Shown: piece by piece, positions 44,007 through 53,444 of the stretch
Layout: every line of letters starts with the position of its first letter
How positions within the stretch are numbered: the stretch's first letter is position 1
Assembly: GCA_947450025.1 (NCBI GenBank)
Contig: CANFTW010000007.1
Location: forward strand, 124,001 to 188,000
Direction: 5' to 3'
Source: Bacteroidota bacterium
Lineage (GTDB): Bacteria; Bacteroidota; Bacteroidia; B-17B0; Aurantibacillaceae
Length of the DNA: 64,000 nucleotides
The notes under the pieces: generated by a model
Told to the model about the DNA's origin: nothing
What the model saw: only the letters and a program-made list of their open reading frames with translations
The model's database searches: none
Translations under genes and position numbers: made by a program

Positions 44007-45482
44007 CTAAAGAAGTGATTCAACTGGAGTACAGACGTTGTTTTCGCAAACAAAACATTTCAATTTATCCTTAAAAATGTATGATTTGTATATTGATTTA
44101 CCTAATAACATGCGTAAACACTCTTGAACGCCTTCAATAATACTTGGATGAGGGTGCATCATATCGGCAAGTTCTCTAATACCTTGATTAGTATGAATTA
44201 AATAGGCAACTGCTTGAATTGCAGAACTGGCGTGTTCGCCAACGGCACGCATACCCAAAATTCTCATGCCATTATCATTGGTTACAATAATTTTAAAGAA
44301 GCCTTTTGTTTTTCTCATTGTAATGGCTCTGGCATTGGTACTATAATCTAGTTTTACCACTTTGTGTGCTAACCCCTTTTTATTACAATCTTGTTCACTC
44401 ATGCCAACACTAGCAACCTCTGGATTTAAAAACATAATGGTGGAAATGTTTTGGTAGGATAATGGTTTAATGGTTGGACCAAACATTCTCACCACGGCAT
44501 GTCTTGCTTCCCTTTCACCAACATTCACTAAAGCCATTTCGGTAGTAACATCACCAGCCACATAAATATTAGAGATGTTTGTTTGTGTATCATCATCCCA
44601 AATACTCCCTCTGTCATTTAATTTCACTCCTGCGTTTTCTAATTTTAATTCTTCTACATTGGCAACCCTTCCTACCGAAACTAATGCTTTTTCAACAGTA
44701 ATAACTTCAGTTAAACCATCCTTATATTCCAATTCATATTCTACTTGTTCATTTTTTATTTCCATTCGTTTTAAAGATGAGCCGTGATGAATGGTAGCGC
44801 CATGTTTTTCTAAACTTTCGCTTATTAATTCAGCAACATCATCGTCTTCAAAAGGTAAAATTCTATCAGCTTTATCAATTAAATACACTTTTGTTTTACC
44901 CATATTTGAAAAGATGGTTGCGAATTCACAACCAATAACTCCTGCTCCTAAAACAACTAGGCTTTTAGGTATTTGACTAATGTTTTTTACTCCATCACTA
45001 GTCATAATAATATGCTCATCAATAGGAATATTTGGAAGGTAGCGTGGACGACTTCCTGTCGCAATGAGAATATGTTCAGCTTGCACTTGCTTTGAAGTTC
45101 CATCTTGTTTTTTAATAAAGATCGTATGTTTATTAATAAACGAAGCAGAACCATTTTCGTAAAAAAATAATCTTGATGGTTGTTCTTCCAGCAAATCTAA
45201 ATGATGAGTCATCTGAGTTTTTCGTTCATGAACAGCTTCTTTTAATGTTTTAACTATATCCTGATAATCGGCATCGTAATTAGGAATCATTTCACGAATA
45301 GAACATACTTTTTGAGAATACTCCCATAATGTTTTTGAAGTTAAAACACCATCATAAACTCCTGCACCACCAATACGATTTTTTTCAATTAATAAAACTT
45401 TTTTCTTAAAGTCTAAAGCTCGCATAGCACCAGCGTATCCGCTAGGACCTCCTCCAATGACTATTAAATCGTACTGTTCCAT
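44007..45482 (-). CDS. FAD-dependent pyridine nucleotide-disulfide oxidoreductase relative lacking both redox-active cysteines
   Basis: 491 residues, built like dihydrolipoyl dehydrogenase or soluble transhydrogenase SthA: FAD motif GGGPSGYAGAM (residues 10-20), NAD motif VLGAGVIGCEFATIF, second FAD motif IYVAGDVT, and the C-terminal active-site block MMHPHPSIIEGVQE with the His-His pair. The redox disulfide GGxCxxxGCxPSK is instead GGAGVYDGVLTSK, with Gly41 and Val46 at the two Cys positions. A unique tail holds Cys476, Cys479 and Cys484 (KCFVCENNVCTPV). The ATG overlaps the stop of the LtaS-like gene by one base, so the two are translationally coupled. Confidence 0.87.
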   Translation of the reverse strand: MEQYDLIVIGGGPSGYAGAMRALDFKKKVLLIEKNRIGGAGVYDGVLTSKTLWEYSQKVCSIREMIPNYDADYQDIVKTLKEAVHERKTQMTHHLDLLEEQPSRLFFYENGSASFINKHTIFIKKQDGTSKQVQAEHILIATGSRPRYLPNIPIDEHIIMTSDGVKNISQIPKSLVVLGAGVIGCEFATIFSNMGKTKVYLIDKADRILPFEDDDVAELISESLEKHGATIHHGSSLKRMEIKNEQVEYELEYKDGLTEVITVEKALVSVGRVANVEELKLENAGVKLNDRGSIWDDDTQTNISNIYVAGDVTTEMALVNVGEREARHAVVRMFGPTIKPLSYQNISTIMFLNPEVASVGMSEQDCNKKGLAHKVVKLDYSTNARAITMRKTKGFFKIIVTNDNGMRILGMRAVGEHASSAIQAVAYLIHTNQGIRELADMMHPHPSIIEGVQECLRMLLGKSIYKSYIFKDKLKCFVCENNVCTPVESLL

Positions 45483-47383
45483 TATTTCTTAGTTTTATGA
45501 ATGTAATTAACCTTATTGTCAATTAAATCATTTGTGTAATTTTGAATATAAGCTTTACAGAAATTAAGAACTTCTAAATCCTTTTGAGTTTTTATGAGAT
45601 TATTTTTCAATAGACTGTCTTTTTTGAAATTATATTTTTCAATGAGTTTAAAATCACTTAATACATATAATAAACTATCTGTGATTGCACAGTAATTTGG
45701 ACTCATGTAATAGATACAAGGTTGTTTACTATTAGATAACATACTTTTTCCTAATGAATAATATGGCTTATCAAAATTTAAGTAATCTAATACAGTTGGT
45801 AATATATCAATTTGCTGCACAGTTTTTTCATCAATTGAAGCAGTCATCCCTTGTTTATATATTAAGATTGGAATAGAATATTGCCCTACTGTATTAGAAT
45901 AAAAGTGGTCGTTTGAAATACTTGAATGGTCGGATGTAATAACAAATAATGTGTTTTTGAACCAAATTTGTTTACTTGCATTTTTAAAAAATTGTTTTAA
46001 GGCATAGTCGGCATAACCTATAGATTCTGTTATTTCGTAATTTCCTTTTGGAAATTTTCCACGATATTTTTCTGGTACTTTATATGGATTGTGAGAACTG
46101 AGCGTAAATATTGATGTAAAAAAAGGCTGTTTTAAACTTGAAATTTCTTGCACACTTTTTTGTAAAAAAGGTTCATCCCAAATGCCCCATTGTCCATCAT
46201 AATCTTTATCATTGTTGTATTCGGTACGCCCATAATATTTGTCGTACCCAGCAAGCTCAGCAAATGAATTGAAATTAAGCGTACCGTTAGTACCTCCATG
46301 AAAGAAAACAGAATGATATCCTTTTTCTCTTAGTAAGTTAGGGAGCGTTTGTAAATTGTTATTACAATATAGTGAGTTTAAGTAATGGTTTTCTAAATAA
46401 CATGGCATCGAGGCAATTACAGCAGGAATTCCATTGATAGAAGTTTTATCATTGGCAATCGCATTTGGAAAAACAAGTGATTTAGACATTAAGCTATCTA
46501 AAAATGGAGTATAACTAACTCGCTTTCCGATAGCCGTAAATTCTTTAGAAAAACTCTCTAAAATAATCACACAAACATTTAGTCTTTTAAATTCTCCAGT
46601 GTCTGGTGCATGAATGGGCGTATATGTTTTTTCAAGCTGTTCTTGGCTTAATAAATGTAAGGGCTCTAATTGATTTAAGTCGGCTGATTTTAAAAATGAA
46701 AATGGTGTGTTAAGGAGTATAGAAACATATTTTGGTTTGGCGTAGTTGTTGGCATCTAATAAAACAATAGGTCGTTCAGATAATCCGCCTCTTATTCCTA
46801 AAACGGTAGTTGTAACTAGCAATAAAAAAATAAGGCTATAAATACTGAGATTTTTTATACTAAAATCAACTAACTCTTTTTGTTCTGTTTTTCGGATTTT
46901 GAAATGAAATTTTATGAAAAGCCAAATAAAAATAACAAAGACCAATAAGATATACCAATATTGCAAAATGAAGTGTGGTAATAGTTTTGTGAATTCTGTT
47001 TGTCCACCAAAGACCATTTGACTTACTTCAAAAGTGGTTCTTTTTTTTGTAAATGGAAAGTAAGCAAAATCTATAAAATTCAAGGATAGCGCAATAGAAT
47101 TTGTAACGATAAAAATAATGGAAGTTGTTTTTTGATACCATTTTGAATAATAAAACTTAAATGGTAATGAACAAAGGAGGATATACAAAGCATTTGTTGC
47201 CGAAATACTAAAGGCGTCAAATTTTAATCCAAAAAACATAAGTGAAACTAATTCACCGAAACCAAGGTCTTGAAAGGCAGAATAGTTAAATGCAAAAAAT
47301 AATAATCTACAAATAGCATACAGTAAAAATATAAATGCAATTTGTTTTAGTAAATGAATAATTTGTGATTGATAGGACGTCAT
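45482..47383 (-). CDS. LTA synthase-like (MdoB/alkaline-phosphatase fold) phosphotransferase
   Basis: 633 residues. Five N-terminal membrane segments (to about residue 200) and a periplasmic sulfatase/alkaline-phosphatase domain. Metal and nucleophile residues: Glu276 in VIILESFSKEF, Thr314 in NDKTSINGIPAVIASMP, and the DH pair in FVITSDHSS. This matches LtaS, MdoB and related enzymes that transfer phosphoglycerol or phosphoethanolamine from phospholipids. Bacteroidota have no classical LTA, so the acceptor is more likely a glycan or lipid A type molecule (inference). It lies 3 bp after the M1 peptidase-barrel gene and one base over the oxidoreductase gene. Confidence 0.88.
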   Translation of the reverse strand: MTSYQSQIIHLLKQIAFIFLLYAICRLLFFAFNYSAFQDLGFGELVSLMFFGLKFDAFSISATNALYILLCSLPFKFYYSKWYQKTTSIIFIVTNSIALSLNFIDFAYFPFTKKRTTFEVSQMVFGGQTEFTKLLPHFILQYWYILLVFVIFIWLFIKFHFKIRKTEQKELVDFSIKNLSIYSLIFLLLVTTTVLGIRGGLSERPIVLLDANNYAKPKYVSILLNTPFSFLKSADLNQLEPLHLLSQEQLEKTYTPIHAPDTGEFKRLNVCVIILESFSKEFTAIGKRVSYTPFLDSLMSKSLVFPNAIANDKTSINGIPAVIASMPCYLENHYLNSLYCNNNLQTLPNLLREKGYHSVFFHGGTNGTLNFNSFAELAGYDKYYGRTEYNNDKDYDGQWGIWDEPFLQKSVQEISSLKQPFFTSIFTLSSHNPYKVPEKYRGKFPKGNYEITESIGYADYALKQFFKNASKQIWFKNTLFVITSDHSSISNDHFYSNTVGQYSIPILIYKQGMTASIDEKTVQQIDILPTVLDYLNFDKPYYSLGKSMLSNSKQPCIYYMSPNYCAITDSLLYVLSDFKLIEKYNFKKDSLLKNNLIKTQKDLEVLNFCKAYIQNYTNDLIDNKVNYIHKTKK

Positions 47384-47386
47384 ATA

Positions 47387-50300
47387 CTAAAAAGCTCTAT
47401 TGATACCAATCATCCAGCGCGTTTGCAAATAATCTTTTTCAGCATACGGTAAACGATTAATAAAGAATGGCATATCTAAACGAATAGTTAATGGTTTTAA
47501 ACCAGTTAAAGGTCCCCATTTTTGAATACTCACTGCAACACCAACGCCGGCATCTATTATTAAGTTTGACATCACAGTAGCTTTATTTGGTGCATTTGTA
47601 TTAATGGTTCCTGCATCTCCAAAGAGATAGGGGTTTATCTTTATAGTATTATTTAATTTTTTGATATTCATAAAACTAAATAATTCTCCAAATTCAATTT
47701 CAGCACTTGCAGAAGCTCCAGTAGTTCCTTTGTAATTATATACCACAAATCCATTAGCATCTGTAGAAGCTAAAACATAACCAGAGTAACCTCTTAAATT
47801 TAAGCCTCCACCAGAGGTGAAATGATTAGTGGTTGTTCCATATTTTCCCCAACTAGGCGGAATAAAACCATTAGAGCGTGTGTATTTATTGTCCATTAAG
47901 TCTTCTGGATTTGAACCTGATGCAAATAACATCGATTCATCAGCTAATAGAGTTCCAAAACCTAGTTGAGCAAAAACTCTAGTATTAATATTTATTTTAC
48001 CTAGGTCATTTTTATTAATGGCCGTATATTGAATATTGGAGTAATCATAATCTCTAGTTAAGGCGCTAGCTCTCATGTTTAAATTCATAGAACCATTTCC
48101 TCTGTTATAATTGTAATTATGATCTATCCCAACATTTAAATAACTATTCATTTTTTGAATTTGCCACTCGCTTTGATTAATTAGATAAACTAAGTCATTT
48201 GGTAAATCTCTCACCATTGCTTTGTATTGAATATAAATTCGATTCTTTTCGTTGTTACTCTTTTTTTCAAAACCAATTAATCCACTTTCTAATCCATCTA
48301 AAGATTTTAAAGTCATGTAGATATTTGATTTTTTAATAAACTTAGCGGTTGATGTTTTGTAGTTTAATAAAAAGGAAATAGTGTTGTAGCTATTTTTTTT
48401 AGTCGTTGAATCTAAATATGCTTGACCTAATCCTGTGCTAAACCATGCGGTAATATCAAAAACATGTTTGGTGTTCATATAACCTCCATTTAAATGAGCA
48501 CCTACTTTTATTCCATCAAATCCATTATACCATAAACTTGGGCGAGCTTTTAATTCATAGTGTTTCCAATCCAACGGATTATAAATTTTTGAATCAAAGG
48601 CAATATTTATTTTTTGATGTTTAACATTATTCATCATGTCTACATCTGCTAAACGACGAGAAGGATCAATAATCACATTTTTTATTTTTCCATTTAATTG
48701 TACTTTAGCCACATACTTTGGCTTTACTTTTCCCCAACCAATCCATCGAGGCAATACATTTGATTTAACCGGTTTTTCGAACCATGTATTAGGGATATGA
48801 TACATGTAGGCTGAATCGTTTTTGTCAATGACTGCAAAATCGATTGGCATTTGCATATCGCCTTTGCGTTTAAATTTAATAAAATATTCTCCTTTTTGTT
48901 TTCCTTTTTTTATAGTCCCAACTTTGTAGTCAATTTTTTTTGTGGTTTCTAGCCATTGATCAAAAAACCAATTTAAATCAACGCCACTATATTGTATGAT
49001 GGAGTTTCTAAAATCTTCGGGATAGGGATGAGCAAATTTCCACTGATTAAAATAGTGCTGCATACATTTATCAAATAATGAACGTCCTAGAACGTATTCT
49101 AAATTTTTGAGCATCGCGGCTGTTTTTGTATATACAGCGCTATATCCTCCTCCATGACGAATACCTCCATTATAATCATCACTGTGTGTATTTAGTGTTA
49201 CTTCTTCTCCTCGAACAGTGACTGAATTCATATAGCCATTATATATCTGGTCATCTAATATTCTATTTTGTTCAGTGAAACGGCGAACGTATTTACTTTT
49301 TGGTTGTTGTTCAATTTTATTTGGTCCATCAATAAACTGATAAGTGTCGGCTGTGTAAAATTGTGTAAACCCTTCATCTAAAAAGGCACGATAAGTTTCA
49401 TTGTTTCCAACCATCCCAAAAAACCAATTATGAGTCATTTCATGAACTAATAAATCTCTATAGTTAGGATCATAACCGCCATCTAAAGTTAACATAGGGT
49501 ATTCAACACCATCTTGTGCATCGGCGCAAATCATTTTAGGGTAGTGGTAGGGGCCGATATTATAAGTGTTTACTTCTAATACTTTGGCTATATATTGCGG
49601 GCATGTTTGCCAGCCTGCAGCATGTGGTTCTTGAACTAAAGCCACACATTTAATACCTTGCCACATATATTCTCCAATACGGTAAGTAGGGTCAGCAGTT
49701 AAAGCGAAATCATGAACGTTTAAGGCAGAGAACTTCCATGTTTTGTTCGTTCCATCACGTTTAATAATATTACTTGGTGCTGAATTCCAAGGTTTCTTAG
49801 AGAAGTTAGAAATATCTAAACGCTGACGTAAAGAATCAGGTAAAACCTCTTTTTCATTTTGTAATACACCAGTTGCATCTAATACATAATGGTTTGGTAA
49901 AGTAAATTCCACATAAAAAGAACCAAAGTCACCATAAAATTCATGATCCATATGTTGATCTGTATCCCAACCAAATTTTCTGTCGTAAACAGAAATACGA
50001 GGATACCAGTGTGTGACATCATAATGTTTATTACCAAACGCATTAAATAGTTTCATGCGATTACGAATCACTTCTTTGGCATAATACGTTTTAAAGTCTA
50101 AATCAAATGTTATGGATTCGCCTGGTTTTAATGGATGGTCGAGGAATACTTTCATGACCGTGTTATCTAACTCAGTTTTTAATTCGGTCGTTCCATGTTT
50201 GATGTTTATGACTTCAGTACCTTTTCCATCGTTTCGGTATTTGTTAAACTTTAAATGGTAATTGTTATTCTTGTATAAATCAGCTAGATAAGAATCTTTA

Positions 50301-50581
50301 GTTTGTGCGTTATTGTATAAGTGAAAATAGACAAAGTATAATTCTTTTGGAGAGTTGTTCCAGTAAGTTAACTCTTCATGCCCCGAAATAATATCGGTTG
50401 AATCATTTAGGGTCGCCTTAATGGTGTAATGCACATCTTGTTGCCAATAGTCGGCAAACGGTTTTCTATTTTTCCAATACAGAGGATTTGTTTGAGATCG
50501 ATAATCGATATATTCATTTTGAGAAGATAGTTCGGTAATTGAAATAATGCCCAAAATTAGGAGTAAGCTTAGTTTCTTCAT
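47387..50581 (-). CDS. M1-family metallopeptidase fused to an Omp85-like outer-membrane barrel
   Basis: 1064 residues, about 400 longer than a plain periplasmic M1 peptidase. The signal peptide is about residues 1-20. The peptidase domain has HEMTH (His380, Glu381, His384), the third ligand Glu403 in AFLDEGFTQF, and DGVEYPML as the GAMEN-equivalent. From about residue 660 to the end the sequence is amphipathic beta: SLWYNGFDGIKVGAHLNGG, the loop motif LRGYSGY (Arg930), FGDAG (Asp989) and a terminal RWMIGINRAF ending in Phe. The RGY and DAG positions (134 and 75 residues from the end) fit an Omp85 barrel. First gene of a tight three-gene operon. Confidence 0.85.
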   Translation of the reverse strand: MKKLSLLLILGIISITELSSQNEYIDYRSQTNPLYWKNRKPFADYWQQDVHYTIKATLNDSTDIISGHEELTYWNNSPKELYFVYFHLYNNAQTKDSYLADLYKNNNYHLKFNKYRNDGKGTEVINIKHGTTELKTELDNTVMKVFLDHPLKPGESITFDLDFKTYYAKEVIRNRMKLFNAFGNKHYDVTHWYPRISVYDRKFGWDTDQHMDHEFYGDFGSFYVEFTLPNHYVLDATGVLQNEKEVLPDSLRQRLDISNFSKKPWNSAPSNIIKRDGTNKTWKFSALNVHDFALTADPTYRIGEYMWQGIKCVALVQEPHAAGWQTCPQYIAKVLEVNTYNIGPYHYPKMICADAQDGVEYPMLTLDGGYDPNYRDLLVHEMTHNWFFGMVGNNETYRAFLDEGFTQFYTADTYQFIDGPNKIEQQPKSKYVRRFTEQNRILDDQIYNGYMNSVTVRGEEVTLNTHSDDYNGGIRHGGGYSAVYTKTAAMLKNLEYVLGRSLFDKCMQHYFNQWKFAHPYPEDFRNSIIQYSGVDLNWFFDQWLETTKKIDYKVGTIKKGKQKGEYFIKFKRKGDMQMPIDFAVIDKNDSAYMYHIPNTWFEKPVKSNVLPRWIGWGKVKPKYVAKVQLNGKIKNVIIDPSRRLADVDMMNNVKHQKINIAFDSKIYNPLDWKHYELKARPSLWYNGFDGIKVGAHLNGGYMNTKHVFDITAWFSTGLGQAYLDSTTKKNSYNTISFLLNYKTSTAKFIKKSNIYMTLKSLDGLESGLIGFEKKSNNEKNRIYIQYKAMVRDLPNDLVYLINQSEWQIQKMNSYLNVGIDHNYNYNRGNGSMNLNMRASALTRDYDYSNIQYTAINKNDLGKININTRVFAQLGFGTLLADESMLFASGSNPEDLMDNKYTRSNGFIPPSWGKYGTTTNHFTSGGGLNLRGYSGYVLASTDANGFVVYNYKGTTGASASAEIEFGELFSFMNIKKLNNTIKINPYLFGDAGTINTNAPNKATVMSNLIIDAGVGVAVSIQKWGPLTGLKPLTIRLDMPFFINRLPYAEKDYLQTRWMIGINRAF

Positions 50582-50598
50582 AGTGAATTAATAACCCT

Positions 50599-50606
50599 TA
50601 AAGGTA
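50599..50606 (-). promoter_or_regulatory. Candidate -7 promoter element for the M1-barrel operon
   Basis: The minus strand reads TACCTTTA, 7 of 8 to TAnnTTTG, 17 nt before the ATG at 50581. Confidence 0.3.
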
Positions 50607-50675
50607 GTTATTTTATGTAAGAAAAAAAGGTTTTTATACAAACTGATTGCTCCAAATTGATTACTCAATAGAGCT

Positions 50676-51413
50676 TTAGGATTTCATTAACTCTAAAAAT
50701 TTAGCTAAGGCTTTTCTTTTATCATCATCTAAATGATAGGAGATTTTATTTTTTAAATAATCTAAGGCTTGATTACCTAATGCTTGATTTGGTTTTTCTA
50801 TCACCGATTCTTCAATATGCTTTACTCCAAAAGCTAAGGTTTTGTTAAAATCATTTATAAAACTGGGTTCTAAAGGAATATTACTGACCCAACAGGCAAA
50901 TACAAATGGTAAACCAGTGAATGTTTGCCATTCTTCTGCTAAATCATATTGATAAGGGTGAGTGTTTAACCCAAAAGTTCTGTCTCCAATAATAACAGCT
51001 CCAGTAGTTCCTGAAATTTTCGATTCAAAACCTTCAGAGGCATGTATAAACTGAATGTTTTTTTTCCAAAAATGTTTATTTAAAACCTGAACTAAAGTGA
51101 CGGAAGTTTTCGATTGATAATCAAGTAATACATGCGTTAATTGATCAAGTGGCTTTTGAGAAAATAGTTTGACACTGTCTACTTTTCCAATAGCGCCAAT
51201 GCAATAATCCGTAATGATATGATAACTGTCTAATTCAGGTAAAATTGCTACAGGCACTAATCCAATTTCTACTTGTTTGTTTTTTAATTTTTGAGCACAA
51301 ACACTTGGTATATCCAATTCTAATTTTATTTGAGATTTAAAATCAGAATGGTTTATTCCATATAAAAACGGTGTAGTATTGTAATAGTTAACTATAGAAA
51401 TAGAATGGAGCAT
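50676..51413 (-). CDS. mqnA: Chorismate dehydratase, futalosine menaquinone pathway
   Basis: 245 residues. The start block SIVNYYNTTPFLYGI, the segment PSVCAQKLKNKQVEIGLVPVA, and the middle part with GDRTFGLN and DLAEEWQTFTGLPFVFACWVS are typical of MqnA. The enzyme dehydrates chorismate to 3-enolpyruvylbenzoate, the first committed step of the futalosine route. This implies that the organism makes menaquinone without the classical Men enzymes; the other mqn genes are elsewhere. It is monocistronic. Confidence 0.93.
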   Translation of the reverse strand: MLHSISIVNYYNTTPFLYGINHSDFKSQIKLELDIPSVCAQKLKNKQVEIGLVPVAILPELDSYHIITDYCIGAIGKVDSVKLFSQKPLDQLTHVLLDYQSKTSVTLVQVLNKHFWKKNIQFIHASEGFESKISGTTGAVIIGDRTFGLNTHPYQYDLAEEWQTFTGLPFVFACWVSNIPLEPSFINDFNKTLAFGVKHIEESVIEKPNQALGNQALDYLKNKISYHLDDDKRKALAKFLELMKS

Positions 51414-51481
51414 GTTTTATGATTAAGAGTTTATAAGGACATTTGATAACGTTTATTTTATCAAATATCCTTATTTCTCAA

Positions 51482-52639
51482 TTACTTTAAAGCTTGTTTT
51501 AAATCTTCAATTAAATCCTCATAATCTTCAACACCAACACTTAATCGTAATAGATTTTCAACAACACCTGCTTTGTCGCGCTCAGCTTTAGGTATAGAAG
51601 CATGCGTCATGGTTACAGGATGATTTATAAGCGATTCAACACCACCTAATGATTCAGCTAGAGAAAACACTTTAAATGAAGATGCGATTTTGAATGTATC
51701 TTCTAATGATGCTCCTTTTAAGACAATGGATATCATTCCTCCAAAATCGCGCATTTGTTTTTTAGCAATATCGTGATTTGGATGATCAGTAAAACCAGGC
51801 CAATATATTTTTTCAATGCGAGGATGAGTTTTTAAAAACTCCGCAATCTTACGTCCGTTAAAGCAATGACGTTCCATCCGTAAGTGTAACGTTTTTATCC
51901 CACGCATCACTAAAAAACAATCCATTGGACCAGGATTTGCTCCACAGCTATTTAAAATAAAATAAATTTGTTCGTGTAATTTGTCATTATTTGTAATTAA
52001 TGCTCCCATAACCACATCACTATGTCCGCCTAGATATTTTGTTACAGAATGCATCACAATATCAGCCCCTAAAGCTAAAGGGTTTTGAAGATATGGTGAA
52101 GCGAACGTATTATCTACCGCTAATAATAAATTATTTTCTTTTGCAATTTGAGCACAAGCTGCAATATCAATAATTTGCATCGTAGGATTGGTTGGTGTTT
52201 CAGCCCAAATTAATTTTGTATTGGCATTGATGTATTTTTTAATATTGTAAGCATCTGTTAAATTTATAAAGTGAAATTTAATGCCATAGTTCTCATAAAT
52301 TTTAGTGAACATACGGTAAGATCCTCCATATAAATCATCTCCTGTGATGACTTCATCACCTGGACGTAACATACGCATTACGGCATCTGTTGCTCCCATT
52401 CCTGAGCTAAAACATACACAATGTTTACCACCTTCTAATGCAGCAATGTTTTTTTGTAAGGCTTCTCTTGTTGGGTTTTTGCCTCGCGCATATCCATAAC
52501 CTTTATTGGTTCCAGGAGATTCCTGAACATACGTTGATGTTTGAAAAATAGGTGTCATAATAGCACCAGTTGATGGATCGGGTTCAGCACCAGCATGAAT
52601 AGCTTTGGTTCCAAATTTATGATTAGAGAAATCTGACAT
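51482..52639 (-). CDS. Trans-sulfuration PLP enzyme (cystathionine gamma-synthase/lyase type)
   Basis: 385 residues, fold-type I PLP enzyme of the Cys/Met metabolism family. Landmarks: KFGTKAIHAGAEPDPSTGAI, YARGKNPTR, the PLP-contacting FSSGMGAT, and the Schiff-base Lys in SVTKYLGGHSD. Residues near the end (SLAESLGGVESLINHPVTMTHAS) bind the substrate carboxylate. Whether it acts as the synthase (MetB), the lyase or an O-acetylhomoserine sulfhydrylase cannot be decided here. It is divergent from the lipoprotein gene at 52.7 kb. Confidence 0.9.
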   Translation of the reverse strand: MSDFSNHKFGTKAIHAGAEPDPSTGAIMTPIFQTSTYVQESPGTNKGYGYARGKNPTREALQKNIAALEGGKHCVCFSSGMGATDAVMRMLRPGDEVITGDDLYGGSYRMFTKIYENYGIKFHFINLTDAYNIKKYINANTKLIWAETPTNPTMQIIDIAACAQIAKENNLLLAVDNTFASPYLQNPLALGADIVMHSVTKYLGGHSDVVMGALITNNDKLHEQIYFILNSCGANPGPMDCFLVMRGIKTLHLRMERHCFNGRKIAEFLKTHPRIEKIYWPGFTDHPNHDIAKKQMRDFGGMISIVLKGASLEDTFKIASSFKVFSLAESLGGVESLINHPVTMTHASIPKAERDKAGVVENLLRLSVGVEDYEDLIEDLKQALK

Positions 52640-52759
52640 AAGGTTATAATTTTGGACGAATTTAAGCTTATTTTTATATTGTAAATAGTATTTTTATTAG
52701 TAATTTTAAATATCAAAATTATCTATAACATAGTTGTTTTACTTGTTTTTTTAGTAGGC

Positions 52760-53443
52760 ATGTCTTGCAAGAAAAAAACAGAAACTCCTCCAGACGTGGG
52801 TTATGCTTATGCGCCTACAACTATAGGAAAATATGTGGTATATGATGTTGATTCTACTGTTTATGATGATTTTTTTCAGGATACTACTTATTTTAAATAT
52901 AGAATTAAAGAAAAATTAGAGGAAGAATATATTGATAATTCAGGGCGAACTGCCATAAAAATGATTCGTTATATTAAAACATATAATGCTTCTGTTAATT
53001 ATGATCAAATGCCTTGGGTGGTAAAAGATGTGTGGAGTTATTTGAAAACAAGTACAACTTTAGAAGTTGTAGAAGAAGATGTTCGCTTTACGAAACTAAT
53101 TTTCCCAATTAAGGTTGATGCAACATGGAATGGAAATGCGCAAAACACCATAGGGGAGTGGGATTATACTTACAGTTACATGGATAGAACAGAGATAGTG
53201 AACAATGTGAAGTTTGATAATGCTTTGTTGGTGGTTCAAAAAGATGATAAAAATAAAAACGCCATTCATCGTCAATATTACATTGAAAAATATGCGAAGG
53301 ATGTTGGATTGATTTATAGAGAGATTAAAGATTTATATTCAAATACGATAATTGTTGTTAATGGTGCAGTAACGCCCGTTGAAACACGAATTGAAAAAGG
53401 CATTATTTATAAACTAACTTACGTCACTCATGGTACCGAATAA
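52760..53443 (+). CDS. Lipoprotein of unknown function (start probably upstream at an unusual codon)
   Basis: 227 residues from the first ATG, but that Met is inside a lipobox: the frame remains open upstream for 25 codons and reads IIYNIVVLLVFLVGMSCKKK, a textbook lipoprotein signal peptide with the lipidated Cys two codons after the ATG. The needed start lies at about 52712, where the codon is ATC, in front of Lys-Ile-Ile. The mature part is beta-rich with no recognised motif. It ends one base before the ATG of the subtilase gene, so both are likely co-expressed. Confidence 0.65.
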   Translation: MSCKKKTETPPDVGYAYAPTTIGKYVVYDVDSTVYDDFFQDTTYFKYRIKEKLEEEYIDNSGRTAIKMIRYIKTYNASVNYDQMPWVVKDVWSYLKTSTTLEVVEEDVRFTKLIFPIKVDATWNGNAQNTIGEWDYTYSYMDRTEIVNNVKFDNALLVVQKDDKNKNAIHRQYYIEKYAKDVGLIYREIKDLYSNTIIVVNGAVTPVETRIEKGIIYKLTYVTHGTE

Positions 53444-53444
53444 A

